A stretch of 64,000 bases of DNA from Deinococcus malanensis (GCF_014647655.1 NZ_BMPP01000013.1:62001-126000), one strand, 5' to 3'; numbered from the stretch's first letter, positions 26,808 through 37,356 are shown. Notes: generated by a model not told the origin, from the sequence alone. Numbers and translations: made by a program.

Positions 26808-27926
26808 TCACTTCAGGGTGAACGTAAGTATCGTGCCGTCAGCGGCCAGGGTAAGCCTCGCGGCGGTAGCCGTGACCGTGGGCCGAGCGGCCAGCAGTTC
26901 CGTGAGACCCACCGAGCCGGATTCCTCGGGACAGGCGCGGAGCGTGGTCGAGATTGCTTCTGTCAGTACCAGGCGATTTCCTTCAAGACGGTACGCCCCC
27001 CCGTACCCGTTGCAGCCGTCAGATCCCCCGACACGGCCGTTTTCAAATGACAGCGTGACCGGCAGCGCCGTTTGCGGCGCGGGCCCGCCATTCACTGCGG
27101 AAAGCACAAAGGTGCGCCCCTGTGGCAGGACGGTTCCAGTAGGCTCTCTGCCACTGTCCTGGCTGGCTGCACTGCGGCGAAAGACCATGGTCGAGCCGGT
27201 CGTATTCTTCAAAATGAGGTTGCTGGCCTGCATGTCAACCTGAAGTGGCCCGCTGGCGAGGAACTGCAGAAAGGCAGCTTCCTGCAGGTTGACCGCGGGC
27301 GCGCAGGCCATCCGGGTGGAAGCAACCGGACCGAACGTCGCCGTGCGCCCCCGCAGCTGGACGGTGCCAGTCAGACGGTTGCAGCCGCCAGTGCCACTCA
27401 GGCGCCCTGCCTGGAATGTGAGGCTGGGTGAGCTGCCCGGCACGGGGCGCACGGCTGTCCCCCCGGACAACAGCCAGGTGCCGTCGATGGATATCCCCGC
27501 AGCTGGCAGATTTGCTGCGCTGCCTGCCTGAAAGACCAGCCGGTCACGGTTGCCTGCGAAGAGAGTCAGAGTGCTCCCACTGAGCTGGTAGCGGGTGACG
27601 TGCTGCAGCAGGTTCAGATACCGTGATTCCTGCGCGCCGCCCGGGCCCGGGCAGTCCCGCCGGGTGGTCGCCAGCGACCCGAGAGTCAGCATGCCACCGC
27701 GCTCGATGTACGGTCCGCGGTACGTGTTGCATCCGGTGCCGCCAGCGACAAAGCGGCCGTCAAGCCGCAGAGTCGGCCGCCCGATTCCGGCCGGGAGCGC
27801 GACGGGCTGTGTGCTCACTGTCATCTGAGACAGGGTCCAGGTGGTGTTCGTCAGGGTCACCTGGGCGCCAGCTGCCCCGACCAGGGTCAGGGCGGCAAGA
27901 GACAGCAGCACGGAAAGGGAATGCAT
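26808..27926 (-). CDS. Secreted protein with three META (HslJ-like) domains
   Basis: A 372-residue exported protein with signal peptide 1-21 (cleavage near GAAGA-Q). Three META repeats follow, each with a Gly-Cys-Asn core: GGTGCNTYRG, GTGGCNRLTG and GSDGCNGYGG, and a downstream second Cys (RRDCPG, RMACAP, LRACPE). META domains occur in heat-shock protein HslJ and other envelope proteins; their molecular role is not well defined. It probably acts outside the membrane. Single-gene unit. Confidence 0.85.
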   Translation of the reverse strand: MHSLSVLLSLAALTLVGAAGAQVTLTNTTWTLSQMTVSTQPVALPAGIGRPTLRLDGRFVAGGTGCNTYRGPYIERGGMLTLGSLATTRRDCPGPGGAQESRYLNLLQHVTRYQLSGSTLTLFAGNRDRLVFQAGSAANLPAAGISIDGTWLLSGGTAVRPVPGSSPSLTFQAGRLSGTGGCNRLTGTVQLRGRTATFGPVASTRMACAPAVNLQEAAFLQFLASGPLQVDMQASNLILKNTTGSTMVFRRSAASQDSGREPTGTVLPQGRTFVLSAVNGGPAPQTALPVTLSFENGRVGGSDGCNGYGGAYRLEGNRLVLTEAISTTLRACPEESGSVGLTELLAARPTVTATAARLTLAADGTILTFTLK

Positions 27927-28378
27927 ACACCAGTTGTAACCGGTTGTTCTGATGGCAGGCTGAGCACCATACCTGGGCGGAATGACTGCGAACTGGGGGT
28001 GTGCATCGAGGCCCCTTCTGGGGCTGTGCGTGGCCGGGCACTTACGCCTGCTGTGTCAGGCCCGATTGAACTGTGCTGCAGGCGCGGTGGCTGGAGAGAA
28101 TCCCCAGTTTCCCGGACAGCCCGGGCCATGCCGGGTCCACCGGGATCACGAAGTTTTTTGCACGATCGGCTACAGGACAGGCGACTTTCTGGAGGCTAAT
28201 CAAGACCCGGCATACCCGGGCTGGCCCCTGACGTGGCGGTATGCGCTTCTCTCCGGGACCTTATTGGGAAGCACACACGTCACCAGGACGAGGTGCAAAG
28301 TACGATGAGTGCGCCGATGGTCGCGGGCCTATAAAGCTCCTCAACCCCCTCTCATTCGAAAAGGTGACATCACGCCCT
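27927..28378. other. Divergent intergenic region, no gene seen
   Basis: About 450 bases between divergent genes. It should carry both promoters, but I see no strong consensus elements and no convincing small gene. Confidence 0.35.
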
Positions 28379-29578
28379 ATGGCCGAGCAAGAGATTCCAG
28401 CAGAAACCCGTGTGGCCGCCCTTCAGAAGCGGATAGAAGATCTGGAAGCAGAAGCACAGACCAGCCCGCAGCGTGGCAGAACCCTGTTCACGGAAGCGCC
28501 TGCCCCTTACCTCCTGCTCAATTCTCAGGGCCGGATCCAGGACGTCAACCTCGCGGGAACCAGGCTTCTGGGACGCAACCGTGAGGTTCTGCTTGGAAGG
28601 CGACTGAGCCAGTTTCTGGCTTCAGCTTCACAGGGCTCATTCGATCTGCTGTGCGCTCAGGCACTGCAGCATGGTCTGAGCCTGCGCGGAGAAGCGCAGC
28701 TGCTGCATGCCGACGGCGCGCCGCTTGACGTCGTACTGGATCTTGACGCAGAAAAAGTGAACGGTGAGTTCCGGTGCTTCCGGCTTGTGGTCACCGATAT
28801 CACCTCATACAAACAGGCCCATAGCAGCCTGCTCGACGAGGGCGACGCCTATCAGCGGCAGCTGCAGGCCCACACGACGAGAATCCGTGAACTGAATCAG
28901 GAGCTCGAACAAATCGTGACGGTCTTTATTCAGCAGTTGCATCTGCCTGTGGCGCGTGCCATGAATTTTCTGGGCCTGACCCAACGCGCGCTGGGAAATC
29001 AGCCGGATGAGGTCAGTCAGCCTCTGCTGAACACCGAGCGGGCGATCCAGCAGGTGATTGCCCTGATGGCGTCAATGGAGCGGTTCATGCAGATGCGCTC
29101 CATGCGTGTCAGGCTCCGGCCCGTGGACCTGAACACCGTGCTCCGCGAGGTGCGCAAGAATGTCCGGCCCGTTATTGCCGACCGGAACGTCCAGATTTCC
29201 AGCGACCTGTTGCCCACCGTCCAGGGCGATCCACGTGCGTTGTATGTGATTCTCGACGAGTATGTCGCGAACGCACTGAAGTTCACCAAGGAGAGGGACG
29301 TCGCCCACATTCACGTGCGTGTGCAGGAAACGGACTCGGAATATCAGATCGGCGTGGAAGACAACGGGACCGGCTTCAACATGAGGCAGAGAGACAGGCT
29401 GTTCCAGCTGTTCGGGCGCCTGCACTCATCCAGGGTCTACGAAGGCACAGGCATAGGGCTCGTGACGGTGCGCCGGTCCTGCATGCGGTTTGGGGGCCGG
29501 GTGTGGGCTGAAGGAAAAGTCGGTCAGGGAGCGACCTTCTGGTTTGCCTGGCCCAAGGAGCCCAGTGTCCAGGATTGA
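28379..29578 (+). CDS. PAS sensor with histidine-kinase ATPase, degenerate H-box
   Basis: A 399-residue cytoplasmic sensor. A short coiled coil (about 10-30) leads to a PAS domain (EAPAPYLLLNSQGRIQDVN). A helical pair follows, then the HATPase domain with N-box VANALKF, G1 DNGTGF, F-box and G2 GTGIGL, all intact. Where other kinases have SHDLRAPL, this one reads QLHLPVARAM, so the phosphorylated His is displaced or lost. It may act through protein binding rather than phosphotransfer. The frame extends upstream, but AAGGTGA before the ATG at 28379 supports this start. Confidence 0.8.
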   Translation: MAEQEIPAETRVAALQKRIEDLEAEAQTSPQRGRTLFTEAPAPYLLLNSQGRIQDVNLAGTRLLGRNREVLLGRRLSQFLASASQGSFDLLCAQALQHGLSLRGEAQLLHADGAPLDVVLDLDAEKVNGEFRCFRLVVTDITSYKQAHSSLLDEGDAYQRQLQAHTTRIRELNQELEQIVTVFIQQLHLPVARAMNFLGLTQRALGNQPDEVSQPLLNTERAIQQVIALMASMERFMQMRSMRVRLRPVDLNTVLREVRKNVRPVIADRNVQISSDLLPTVQGDPRALYVILDEYVANALKFTKERDVAHIHVRVQETDSEYQIGVEDNGTGFNMRQRDRLFQLFGRLHSSRVYEGTGIGLVTVRRSCMRFGGRVWAEGKVGQGATFWFAWPKEPSVQD

Positions 29579-29969
29579 GCGGAGAATCCCGACAGCTTGT
29601 TGCAATCATGAGGGACCACTGTTCTCAGGTGGCTGCCTCATATCCAGCCCAGACAGCCCAGCCAGGAACGCAGCCCGGGGCCCAGCTTCAAATCGACCCC
29701 AGTCACCCATGGCCAGGCGGGCCATATTGTGGCCAAAATCTCTTGAAACAGCGCGTTTACGCCGGAATCCTGCTCCTGTTATTCTCGGAACGTTTGTTCG
29801 CGAAGCTTGATGTCTGGCCAGAAGGGCCCGGAACAACAGCTGCTCACACGTGAGGCCCGGCAAACCCCCGCTGAAAATCATTAGCCTTGATACGCTTTCC
29901 CACACCTACCATCCGCTCCATCCCAGCACGGACCTCGCTGGACGTCACCTGTAGGCAGGAGATTCCCGG
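29579..29969. other. Intergenic region, no gene seen
   Basis: About 390 bases between the sensor and the broken GAF gene. No coding frame, hairpin or motif is convincing. Confidence 0.35.
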
Positions 29970-30525
29970 ATGACATCTGCCAAGTGGAATGCCGTCGTAC
30001 ATCAGGAGCAGCGCATTGCCCTGCTTGACAGCTTCAGGATTATGGATACGCCCAGAGAACGGTCCTTTGACCTGATCGCCGAAGGACTCGCCCGGCTGTA
30101 TGGGGTTCCGTACGCTCTGATCAGCTTCATAGACGCAACCCGGCAGTTTTTTAAAGCCGGAGTCGGGACCGACCTCACAGATGCCGGTCGGAGAAACGTT
30201 CTGCCAGTACACGCTGGAGTCCGACAGCATCCTGGTGATTCCCGATACCACTCAGGACGCCCGGTCCGCGCTGCATCGGTTCGTCACCGGAGAGCCGGGG
30301 CTGCGGTTCTACGCTGGAGCACCCATCATCACTGGTGGCTTCCGGATCGGAACGGTCTGTGTTCTGGATACCAGACCGCACGACGCAGATGAATTCGACC
30401 TGGGGGTCCTGACCCACATGGCGTTGATGGTGGCCGCCACCCTTGAGGCCCGCAAACTCAATCCCAGGGCCAAAGTGGTCTATCCGAGATACCGGGCGCA
30501 GACGAAGAGGTCCGAACCAAACTGA
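29970..30525 (+). pseudogene. GAF-domain protein, frameshifted
   Basis: Two frames make one GAF domain. The first runs from the ATG at 29970: LLDSFRIMDTPRERSFDLIA, VPYALISFIDATRQFFKAGV. The second takes over at 30181: MPVGETFCQYTLESDSILVI, RFYAGAPIITGGFRIGTVCV. The join falls exactly where the family has a short loop, so a one-base gain (or two-base loss) near 30180 broke the gene. Such GAF proteins usually precede or head signalling enzymes; here the gene ends after the domain. A sequence error is possible. Confidence 0.75.
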
Positions 30526-30806
30526 GCCAGTCATCCGCCGTGCTCACGCGTCCCGGCGTTGGATTGCATGCGACACGCAGTGTTCATCGAGGCGCCGCGT
30601 CGTATTTCTGGCGGTCATCTCTTCTCGTCATCCGGTTCCGCCGACTCTTCGTTACTGGCAGGTGAAGAGCGGGGCCTTCATGACCTGTCGGTGCGGTTGC
30701 CGGCTGACTTTTCTGGGCCCACTGCTTGCCTGAAGATGGCCGGATTTCCGCGCATCCCTTTGCGCTGACCACCTAAATTTGTCTCCAGAACGGGCTTGGT
30801 TTACCG

Positions 30807-32009
30807 TCACCGACCTGTATGCAGGTTTTTCAGCATGCCAACACTTTCCCGGAGCACGTCCAGGTCCATCTCGTGCACTTCGACCGGGCGCCCGATGCCT
30901 TCCAGGAGGGTCACCGTCAGGCGTCCCCCCAGATGTTCGCGGAACTCCTGCAGGCCGGCCAGCACTCCGGAAGTCCGGACGCTGCCCTCGGTCTCAAGTT
31001 CCGGAACGAAAACAGGCAGTCCAAGTCCTTCCAGCACCCCCAGAATTCTCTTCCAATCACTTTCCGGCAGCATCCCCACCAGGTAAGCGTAGGTGCTGTC
31101 CAGCGCGATCCCCACCGCGACCGCTTCCCCATGACGCAGGGCGTGATGGGTCAAGGCTTCGAGCTTGTGCGCCGCCCAGTGCCCGAAGTCCAGCGGCCGG
31201 GAGGAACCGGCTTCGAAGGGGTCGCCACTGTTGCCGATGTGCTGCACGTGCAACTCCGCGCAACGAAATACCGCGTGGGCCATGGCGTCCAGATCCCGCG
31301 CTCGCAACTGCTGGGCATGCTCCTCAAGAAACACGAAAAATTCCGGATCCTTCAGCAGGGCCACCTTGACCGCTTCCGACAGCCCCCCGGACCAGTCGCG
31401 CTCTTCCAGCGTGGTCAGGAAATCCAGGTCGTTGAGGACAGCGTGCGGAGGCGCGAACGTGCCCAGGAAGTTCTTCTTTCCGAACGCGTTCACGCTGTTC
31501 TTGACGCCCACGGCCGAATCGTTCTGCGACAGGACTGTGGTCGGAACGCGCAGAAGCCGCACGCCACGGTGTGCGGTCGCGGCCGCGTAGCCCACCATAT
31601 CGATGATCGCGCCGCCCCCGATTACCATCACGTACGAGTGCCGATCGATGCCGTGCGCGTTTATTTCGGCCTGGACAGCCTGCACATACTTCGGGTCGAG
31701 TTTGATCTGCTCGCCCCCAGGCAGCACCACCGGGAGCCCGGCCAGTTCCAGAGCATCATCGTGTGCGGCGAAGTACTGCCCGACGGACTCAATCAGAAGT
31801 GGGTGGTGCTGCGTCACGCCCTCATCGACGATCACCAGAACCCTGTGTCTTCCCGGGCCAGCTATGGCCTGGCGCAGAACCGTGTTCTCCACATTGAAGA
31901 GTGAACGGGTGAAGATCACCGGGTAACGGTAATGAACCTGAAAATCCTGTTGAATGGAACGGCGACTGAAGGCGTCCTGGGTGGACGGAGCCCCGCGTGG
32001 AGTGGTCAT
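30807..32009 (-). CDS. eboD: EboD-like 3-dehydroquinate synthase family cyclase
   Basis: A 400-residue sugar-phosphate cyclase. The NAD site is [16 protein letters not shown], and metal ligands lie in [13 protein letters not shown], then [10 protein letters not shown] and [10 protein letters not shown]. The family includes shikimate DHQS and enzymes making cyclitols; within ebo operons it is called EboD. Its own AAGGAGA site 9 bases before the ATG and a 328-base gap from eboF make it the last, slightly separated gene. Shikimate synthesis is unlikely because no other aro gene is nearby. The substrate is unknown. Confidence 0.85.
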   Translation of the reverse strand: MTTPRGAPSTQDAFSRRSIQQDFQVHYRYPVIFTRSLFNVENTVLRQAIAGPGRHRVLVIVDEGVTQHHPLLIESVGQYFAAHDDALELAGLPVVLPGGEQIKLDPKYVQAVQAEINAHGIDRHSYVMVIGGGAIIDMVGYAAATAHRGVRLLRVPTTVLSQNDSAVGVKNSVNAFGKKNFLGTFAPPHAVLNDLDFLTTLEERDWSGGLSEAVKVALLKDPEFFVFLEEHAQQLRARDLDAMAHAVFRCAELHVQHIGNSGDPFEAGSSRPLDFGHWAAHKLEALTHHALRHGEAVAVGIALDSTYAYLVGMLPESDWKRILGVLEGLGLPVFVPELETEGSVRTSGVLAGLQEFREHLGGRLTVTLLEGIGRPVEVHEMDLDVLRESVGMLKNLHTGR

Positions 32010-32282
32010 GAGCTGTTCTCCTTTGCCCCGGATGCACGGCGGCGTGGCCCTGAAGGACCGGGCGCTGTCCTCACAGTCCCTCCGGGGGTCAGGGCCAAGA
32101 GGCCCGACCGGTGGGGTGATCTGGGCGCAGCGGAGCCCGGCACAGGACCGGCACCACCAGACCCCGAGCGACGATGGGACGACGGCCAGACGTCTGCCCT
32201 ACCCTTCGTTGCCGCGCCGAGCGGTGTGCGACACCAAGGCCACGCCGGCACGGCCCACGGCCTGGCCTTGGAGGACTCCTGG

Positions 32283-32307
32283 CAGGCCTGCCGCACCGGC
32301 AGGCCTG
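32283..32307 (-). terminator. Hairpin after eboF
   Basis: CAGGCCTGCCG-CAC-CGGCAGGCCTG has perfect 11-base arms and a 3-base loop, starting about 30 bases after the eboF stop. There is no T-run, so it may be a pausing or RNA-processing stem that lowers eboD expression rather than a full terminator. The remaining gap up to eboD (32010-32337) shows no gene. Confidence 0.5.
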
Positions 32308-32337
32308 GGCGCGGAGCGGGAACATCGTGGCAGCGGC

Positions 32338-33720
32338 TCATGTGACTGGACCATCCAGGTGAGCTAGGAGCACGTCGTGTACTTCCGTTGCCTGCAGGTG
32401 TGACGAATCGATCAGATCCCGGCGGCGCGTGATCAGCAGCGGCCCTGCCTCGGGAGCGTGCGTGACCCTCCCGTGTGTGCCCCTCACCACTTCGGCATCC
32501 ACGCCGATCACGTCCATCAGCGACCGGAATCCCAGCTTCTTCTGAACCAGACGCCGGGCCGCCCGGAGCTTCGGGAAGCGCAGCCGCGGGTTCATGAACA
32601 GCTCGGCCGGGTCATAGCCGGGTTTACGGTGGATGTCGACAGTAAAGGCGTAATCGGGTGCCCGGGCGTCCTCGAGCCAGTAGTAGTAGGTAAACCACGC
32701 GCCTGCCTTCGCCACCAGGACGAAATCACCGGCACGCTCGTGATTCAGGTGCTGCTGCTGCTTCCCGGACTCGTCCAGGACCTCCTGCACCCCCGGGACA
32801 ACTTCCAGCAAGGCCCGGACCCGGTGCAGCTGCGACCGGTCGTTCACGTAGACATGCGCCACCTGATGGTCCGCGACGGCAAAAGCCTGGCTTCCCATCG
32901 GGTCGATCACGTCGCGGCCAAGCTCGTTGCGGACACGCAGCAGTCCTGCCCCGCGCAGTACCCGGTTGATATGAATGGGCTGCCGGGCAGCCTCGATGCC
33001 GTATTCCGACAGCACCACGACCTGCACCCCGCGCGCCTCGTAAAAGCGGATCAGGTTCCCCGCGAGGTCGTCCACGGCGCGAAGGTCTCCAGCAACGGCG
33101 TCCAGATCCGGGCCATGCTGCTGCAACGGATAGTCCAGATGCGGAAGGTACACCAGCGACAGGGTCGGTGCGTGGTGCGTCTCGACCCGCATCGCGGCGC
33201 GCGCAATCCAGGCGGTGGACGTGATGTTCGCGTTCGGACCCCAGAAACTGAACAGCGGGAACTGCCCGAGGTCCGACTGCAACTCGTCACGCAACTCAGA
33301 GGGTTGGGTGTAGACGTCGGGAATTTTGCGGCCGTCGGCCGGGTACATCGGGCGTGGCGTCACCGCGTAATCGACGCTGGAGTTCATATTGAACCACCAG
33401 AACAGGTTCGCGCAGGTGAAGGCCGGGAACCGTTCGCGCGCCGTCTCCCAGATCTTCGGCGACTGGACGAGGAGGTTGCTCTGCCGCCAGAGTTTCACTT
33501 CCCCTTCCTCGCGGAAGTACCAGCCGTTGCCGACCACCCCGTGATCCGCCGGCCAGCGGCCGGTGAGGTAGGTGGCCTGCACGCTGCATGTCACTGCGGG
33601 CAGCACCTGACCGACCGTCGCAAGCGTTCCGGCACGCGCCAGGGCGCTGAGGTTCGGGGTGTGGTCCCCCAGCAGGTTCGGCGTGAGGCCGACAATGTTC
33701 AGTACGGCGGTTCGGTTCAA
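32338..33720 (-). CDS. eboF: EboF-like alkaline phosphatase superfamily phosphodiesterase
   Basis: A 460-residue enzyme of the nucleotide pyrophosphatase/phosphodiesterase type. The N-terminus LNIVGLTPNLLGDHTPNLSA carries the metal-binding region, and TCSVQATYLTGRWPADHG holds the nucleophile Thr or Ser. PHLDYPLQQHGPD and LSEYGIEAA supply further metal ligands. It has no signal peptide. It starts with TTG immediately after the eboC stop, so the two are translationally linked. Homologues are annotated EboF in ebo clusters; the phosphoester it cuts is unknown. Confidence 0.82.
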   Translation of the reverse strand: MNRTAVLNIVGLTPNLLGDHTPNLSALARAGTLATVGQVLPAVTCSVQATYLTGRWPADHGVVGNGWYFREEGEVKLWRQSNLLVQSPKIWETARERFPAFTCANLFWWFNMNSSVDYAVTPRPMYPADGRKIPDVYTQPSELRDELQSDLGQFPLFSFWGPNANITSTAWIARAAMRVETHHAPTLSLVYLPHLDYPLQQHGPDLDAVAGDLRAVDDLAGNLIRFYEARGVQVVVLSEYGIEAARQPIHINRVLRGAGLLRVRNELGRDVIDPMGSQAFAVADHQVAHVYVNDRSQLHRVRALLEVVPGVQEVLDESGKQQQHLNHERAGDFVLVAKAGAWFTYYYWLEDARAPDYAFTVDIHRKPGYDPAELFMNPRLRFPKLRAARRLVQKKLGFRSLMDVIGVDAEVVRGTHGRVTHAPEAGPLLITRRRDLIDSSHLQATEVHDVLLAHLDGPVT

Positions 33721-33721
33721 A

Positions 33722-34606
33722 TCAGGTTCCTTTGATGTACCGCTGGAGAAACAGCGTCAGGGCGAAGGCGATCAGGGCGACCGGCACCAGGTTGTAGGCG
33801 CCGGCCACCGCGAGCACCAGGGCGTCGAGAAGAGACACACCGGCAATCAGCTGCGCGACGGCCCGCCCGGGCTGGCGCGCTTTGCCGTACACGAACGTCA
33901 GACAGAAGGCGGCCCAACCGACAAAAGCCAGCGCGAGCCCCCAGCCGCTGAGCTCCAGACCGCTCGCCACAGCCAGAACGGCAGGCAGGAACAGCAGCGC
34001 TGCCGGCCACACGCTGCCGAAGGTGGCGCGCAGTTCGGTCTTCGCAATGTAGGTCAGTCCGACAATGTACAGGCCCAGCGCCGCCGCCCAGAGCAGCAGC
34101 GTAGCGGTGATGGCAGGCTGCACGGCCACGAACGCGATGACATACACCATGGCGCGGTTCAGGGCCATGATGACCGGGCTGAGCGGATTGGTCTTGTGCC
34201 ACGCGTCATACAGCACGATCAGGACGATCAGCAGCATTCCACCCATGAGCGGGAGGAAACCAAGCGGCCACAGCAGCAGCGTGCCCAGGCCGAAAAGGCC
34301 CAGGGTGACGGCAAGTGCCGCGCTTCTGGGCACGAGGCCCGATGGCAGGGGGCGCTCTGGACGTTCACGGCAGTCAATCTGAAAGTCGAGGTAGTCGTTG
34401 AGATACATGCCTGCGGTGTAATAGGCAACCATGGCGGCCATAAGAGCCAGCAGGGTGCCCGGCTCGGCCGTGGTGCCTGCCGTCATGGCGCCGAGTGCGG
34501 CTCCCGCCAGGACGTTGCTGACGATGGTCGGACTGTTCGAAATGCGTGCCAGCGCGAGGTATCCGCGGAGGCGCCGGGGCCACCCGGGCAGCACCTCAGA
34601 GGACAC
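33722..34606 (-). CDS. eboC: EboC-like UbiA family prenyltransferase
   Basis: A 294-residue integral membrane enzyme with about eight or nine helices. It carries the first aspartate motif NDYLDFQID (N70, D71, D74, D78) that binds magnesium and prenyl diphosphate. The second motif near YIAKTELRA is weaker. Together with its neighbours it fits EboC, the UbiA-like member of ebo operons. It starts with GTG inside the 3' end of eboE. The prenyl acceptor could be the product of the EboD cyclase, but that is inference. Confidence 0.85.
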   Translation of the reverse strand: MSSEVLPGWPRRLRGYLALARISNSPTIVSNVLAGAALGAMTAGTTAEPGTLLALMAAMVAYYTAGMYLNDYLDFQIDCRERPERPLPSGLVPRSAALAVTLGLFGLGTLLLWPLGFLPLMGGMLLIVLIVLYDAWHKTNPLSPVIMALNRAMVYVIAFVAVQPAITATLLLWAAALGLYIVGLTYIAKTELRATFGSVWPAALLFLPAVLAVASGLELSGWGLALAFVGWAAFCLTFVYGKARQPGRAVAQLIAGVSLLDALVLAVAGAYNLVPVALIAFALTLFLQRYIKGT

Positions 34607-35795
34607 GTTGCACCCAGCGCAGTTCCCGCTCGATCGAGTCCGAGAGGGAAACCTTCAGGTCCGGCGGCAGGACATCCCAGGTGTAGGTCTCGACTTCCAG
34701 GTGCTGGGTAAACGGACGTTCCCGCAACACCCCGAAGGTCTCCAGGATGGCTTCACGGGTCGACCTCAGCGGCCCCGGGCCGTCCCAGAACAGCGGCACG
34801 TGAAAGTGCACCCGCCACTCACAGGCGCCTGCATCCGGAGCGGTGGCCAGCGCGTCGTTCAGGTCGCGGAACGACACAAGGCGGCCATCATGGCTCCGCT
34901 GCACCACCTGATGCAGGTAGGTGGATTCGTCGTATACATGCAGCGCATCTATCGCCTTCTGCCGGTCCGGTCCGGTCAGGTCAACACGCAGCGCGGAGCT
35001 GACCTGCACCTTCCCGATGCGCATCCCGGCGGCCTCGTACTTGCGCAGGGCCTCGGCAGGGCTCTCGTACATCACGGCGGCGTGGCAGGTGTCGAAACAC
35101 ACCTGCACGTGAGTGGCCATCCGCGCTCTTGCGGCTTCGACACTCTCTCCGAGCCGCTGCGCGAGTTCTCTTGCGCCCCCCTGCAGCAGTCGTTCCTGAA
35201 AAAAACCAACCAGATCACCCGTGCACTCCAGCAGTCCGTCGGGCTCCGGTTCCACATCCAGGTGGATGAGGACGCCCTGTTGCTCGTGCATCCGCGCGAG
35301 TGCCTCGACCACCCGGACGATATTGGAAGTCATGACCTCCCAGGCACCCTCGTCGTCCGGCGCGACCCAGCCCCGGTAGGAGAGCGGGCTGGTGGAGATC
35401 CCTCCATTCACGCCGCTGGGCAGCAGTCCGGCCAGAATCCTCGCCAGGTGCAGGGTGTACTGCACGCGCTCCTCGCTGCGCCAGTCGGGCGCGTGCACCT
35501 GGGCCTTGACGGGCTGGCCATGAAAGGCGCCGTAGGGAAAGCCGTTCATGGTGAACACGTACAAACCGCGCTGATCCAGGAAGATCCGGAAGGCTTCGAG
35601 CGCCCCGGGGACCATCAGTTCCTGGGCTTCTGCGGCCGACAGCCGCAGACCCACCCCGAACGGCGCCTCGGGAGACAGGCGGGCCTTCACCGGCACCGTG
35701 TATCGCTCCAGATTGTCCCTGACCGCCGCCAGTCCGCTGGAAGGATGGATGTTGGTGCAGTACGAGAGATGAAGCCTGTTGTGCCCGGCGATCAT
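34596..35795 (-). CDS. eboE: EboE-like TIM-barrel protein
   Basis: A 399-residue protein resembling the xylose isomerase/AP endonuclease fold and annotated as metabolite traffic protein EboE in other ebo clusters. Signature stretches are [14 protein letters not shown] at the N-terminus, [24 protein letters not shown] and [17 protein letters not shown]; the Glu, Asp and His in these would hold metals. It begins 2 bases after eboB and its end overlaps eboC by 11 bases. No enzyme activity is established for the family. Confidence 0.85.
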   Translation of the reverse strand: MIAGHNRLHLSYCTNIHPSSGLAAVRDNLERYTVPVKARLSPEAPFGVGLRLSAAEAQELMVPGALEAFRIFLDQRGLYVFTMNGFPYGAFHGQPVKAQVHAPDWRSEERVQYTLHLARILAGLLPSGVNGGISTSPLSYRGWVAPDDEGAWEVMTSNIVRVVEALARMHEQQGVLIHLDVEPEPDGLLECTGDLVGFFQERLLQGGARELAQRLGESVEAARARMATHVQVCFDTCHAAVMYESPAEALRKYEAAGMRIGKVQVSSALRVDLTGPDRQKAIDALHVYDESTYLHQVVQRSHDGRLVSFRDLNDALATAPDAGACEWRVHFHVPLFWDGPGPLRSTREAILETFGVLRERPFTQHLEVETYTWDVLPPDLKVSLSDSIERELRWVQRVL

Positions 35796-35797
35796 AG

Positions 35798-36631
35798 TCA
35801 GTCGGCCGCGGCTGTGCGCGGCCCATGGTCCGGCAACCGGAACCTGCCGGACTGCGCCAGGAACTGCGCCGGATTTTCATACACCACCTGCCGGATCAGA
35901 CCCTCACCATGTCCGCGGCGCCGCATCTCCAGCACGAACTCCGGCACCGCCACCGGATCGCTGGGACCCCAGTCGCATGCGGACGCGACACAGACACGCT
36001 CCGCACCGTGCATTTCCAGCATGTCGATGGCCCGCCCGGGTGACGCCTTGGTTTTCGGATAAAGCGTGAAACCGGTCCAGAAGCCGTTGTCCAGGATCAT
36101 CTCCACGGTGTGTTCCTCGGCGTGGTCCACCATGACCCGTTCAGGCTGTATGCGCGGGTCGGCCAAGAGGGTCTCGATGATGACCTTCGTGCCCTTGTAC
36201 TTGTCCTCCAGGTGCGGCGTGTGAATGTGAATCATCTGGTCGTGCTCCAGCGCCAGTTCCACGTGATCCCTGAAGGTCGCGAGCTCGTTGCGTGTCACGC
36301 GGTTCAGGCCGATCTCGCCGATGCCCAGGACCGTGGGCCGGTCAAGAAAGTCCGGGATGAGCTTCAGGACCTCGCGCGCCAGTTCGCGGTCCTCGCCTTC
36401 CTTGGGGTTCAGGCACAGCCAGGTGTAATGCTGGATGCCATACTGTGCGGCGCGGGCGGGCTCGAAGGTCGTGAGGTGATCGAAATAGTCCGCGAAGACC
36501 ACCGCGCCCAGACGGTCGCGTCCAGACCAGAAGGCCGGCTCGGTCACCGCGACACAGCCGGTCAGGGCCATCTTGTGATAGTCGTCGGTGCTTCGCGAGA
36601 TCATGTGCGCATGCAGATCGATGTATCTCAC
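35798..36631 (-). CDS. eboB: EboB-like TatD family metal hydrolase
   Basis: A 277-residue TIM-barrel hydrolase. [12 protein letters not shown] gives two metal-binding His (H7, H9), followed by GIGEIGLNR (Glu), MIHIHTPH (His) and ASACDWG (Asp), the usual TatD/amidohydrolase set. It is EboB by fold and by position in the operon. It starts with GTG overlapping the TGA of the small leading gene (GTGA). Substrate unknown. Confidence 0.85.
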   Translation of the reverse strand: MRYIDLHAHMISRSTDDYHKMALTGCVAVTEPAFWSGRDRLGAVVFADYFDHLTTFEPARAAQYGIQHYTWLCLNPKEGEDRELAREVLKLIPDFLDRPTVLGIGEIGLNRVTRNELATFRDHVELALEHDQMIHIHTPHLEDKYKGTKVIIETLLADPRIQPERVMVDHAEEHTVEMILDNGFWTGFTLYPKTKASPGRAIDMLEMHGAERVCVASACDWGPSDPVAVPEFVLEMRRRGHGEGLIRQVVYENPAQFLAQSGRFRLPDHGPRTAAAD

Positions 36632-36945
36632 CGCTGCTCCTCCTGACGCTGGTGTGCGGGCGCGCCCCAGGCACTCTGTTGATCGCGCTCCTCGAGCAGG
36701 CGGCTGTCCTGGTCGCTCAGGAGCATCTGGGCACGCTTGACCCGCTGGGGTCCGTCGGCGGTCAGTACGGTCAGGGCTTCTCGCAGGGCGCGCAGCCGGA
36801 AGTCATCCTCGGCGTTCTGGTCGGCGGCCCGGTCAAAGCGGTCAAGGTACGCCGCGAGGTCCAGAATTTTTGTGCGGTGCTCCATGAAGAACTCATCGAG
36901 AAGTTGCCGCTGGCTCAGTGGGCAGGTGCTGCTGTAAGAATTCAT
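36628..36945 (-). CDS. Small leading protein of the ebo-like operon
   Basis: A 105-residue soluble helical protein: [20 protein letters not shown], then [18 protein letters not shown]. It occupies the place of eboA, but is about half the length I expect for EboA and I do not recognise an EboA domain. Start: AGGAGG 7 bases before the ATG at 36945. Its stop overlaps the eboB start, so it belongs to the operon. It may be a distinct regulator or chaperone for the pathway. Confidence 0.7.
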   Translation of the reverse strand: MNSYSSTCPLSQRQLLDEFFMEHRTKILDLAAYLDRFDRAADQNAEDDFRLRALREALTVLTADGPQRVKRAQMLLSDQDSRLLEERDQQSAWGAPAHQRQEEQR

Positions 36946-37356
36946 GGTCTGACCTCCTGTGCGTGCCGCTGTGCTCAATCTCACTGGGTCCTGCATCATA
37001 CCGGGCCTTCCCTGAAAAGTAGCCACGTACATTCGGGGGGCCGGATAGCCCGGGACTTGTCTCACACGCCGGCCCGCAAGAGAAGGCTGGGCTGATGTAG
37101 ATGGGTGGGGTGGAAGCTGATCTGGCGCGCCAAACGTGGATCCGCGCCCGGACATGAGTAACTGATGTTCCCGTTGAGGTGCCGCGTCCGTCCGAAAAGA
37201 TCGATACGTGCCCTGGGGAGCGTCTGCGTGGGGTGTCTGCCCGACAATCCGTTCTGGCGGCAAAGAATTCTGGGCGTTGCCCTAGCCCTGGAGTGACAGA
37301 AATGCACCTGATAAAAGCACGGCCGCCGGTTCCCTCCAGGGCTCTGGTATCAAGGC
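36946..37356. other. Promoter region of ebo-like operon
   Basis: About 410 bases without a gene. On the reverse strand TATGAT at 37000-36995 is a good -10 candidate about 50 bases before the leading gene; no matching -35 is obvious. The rest shows no coding frame. Confidence 0.4.
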
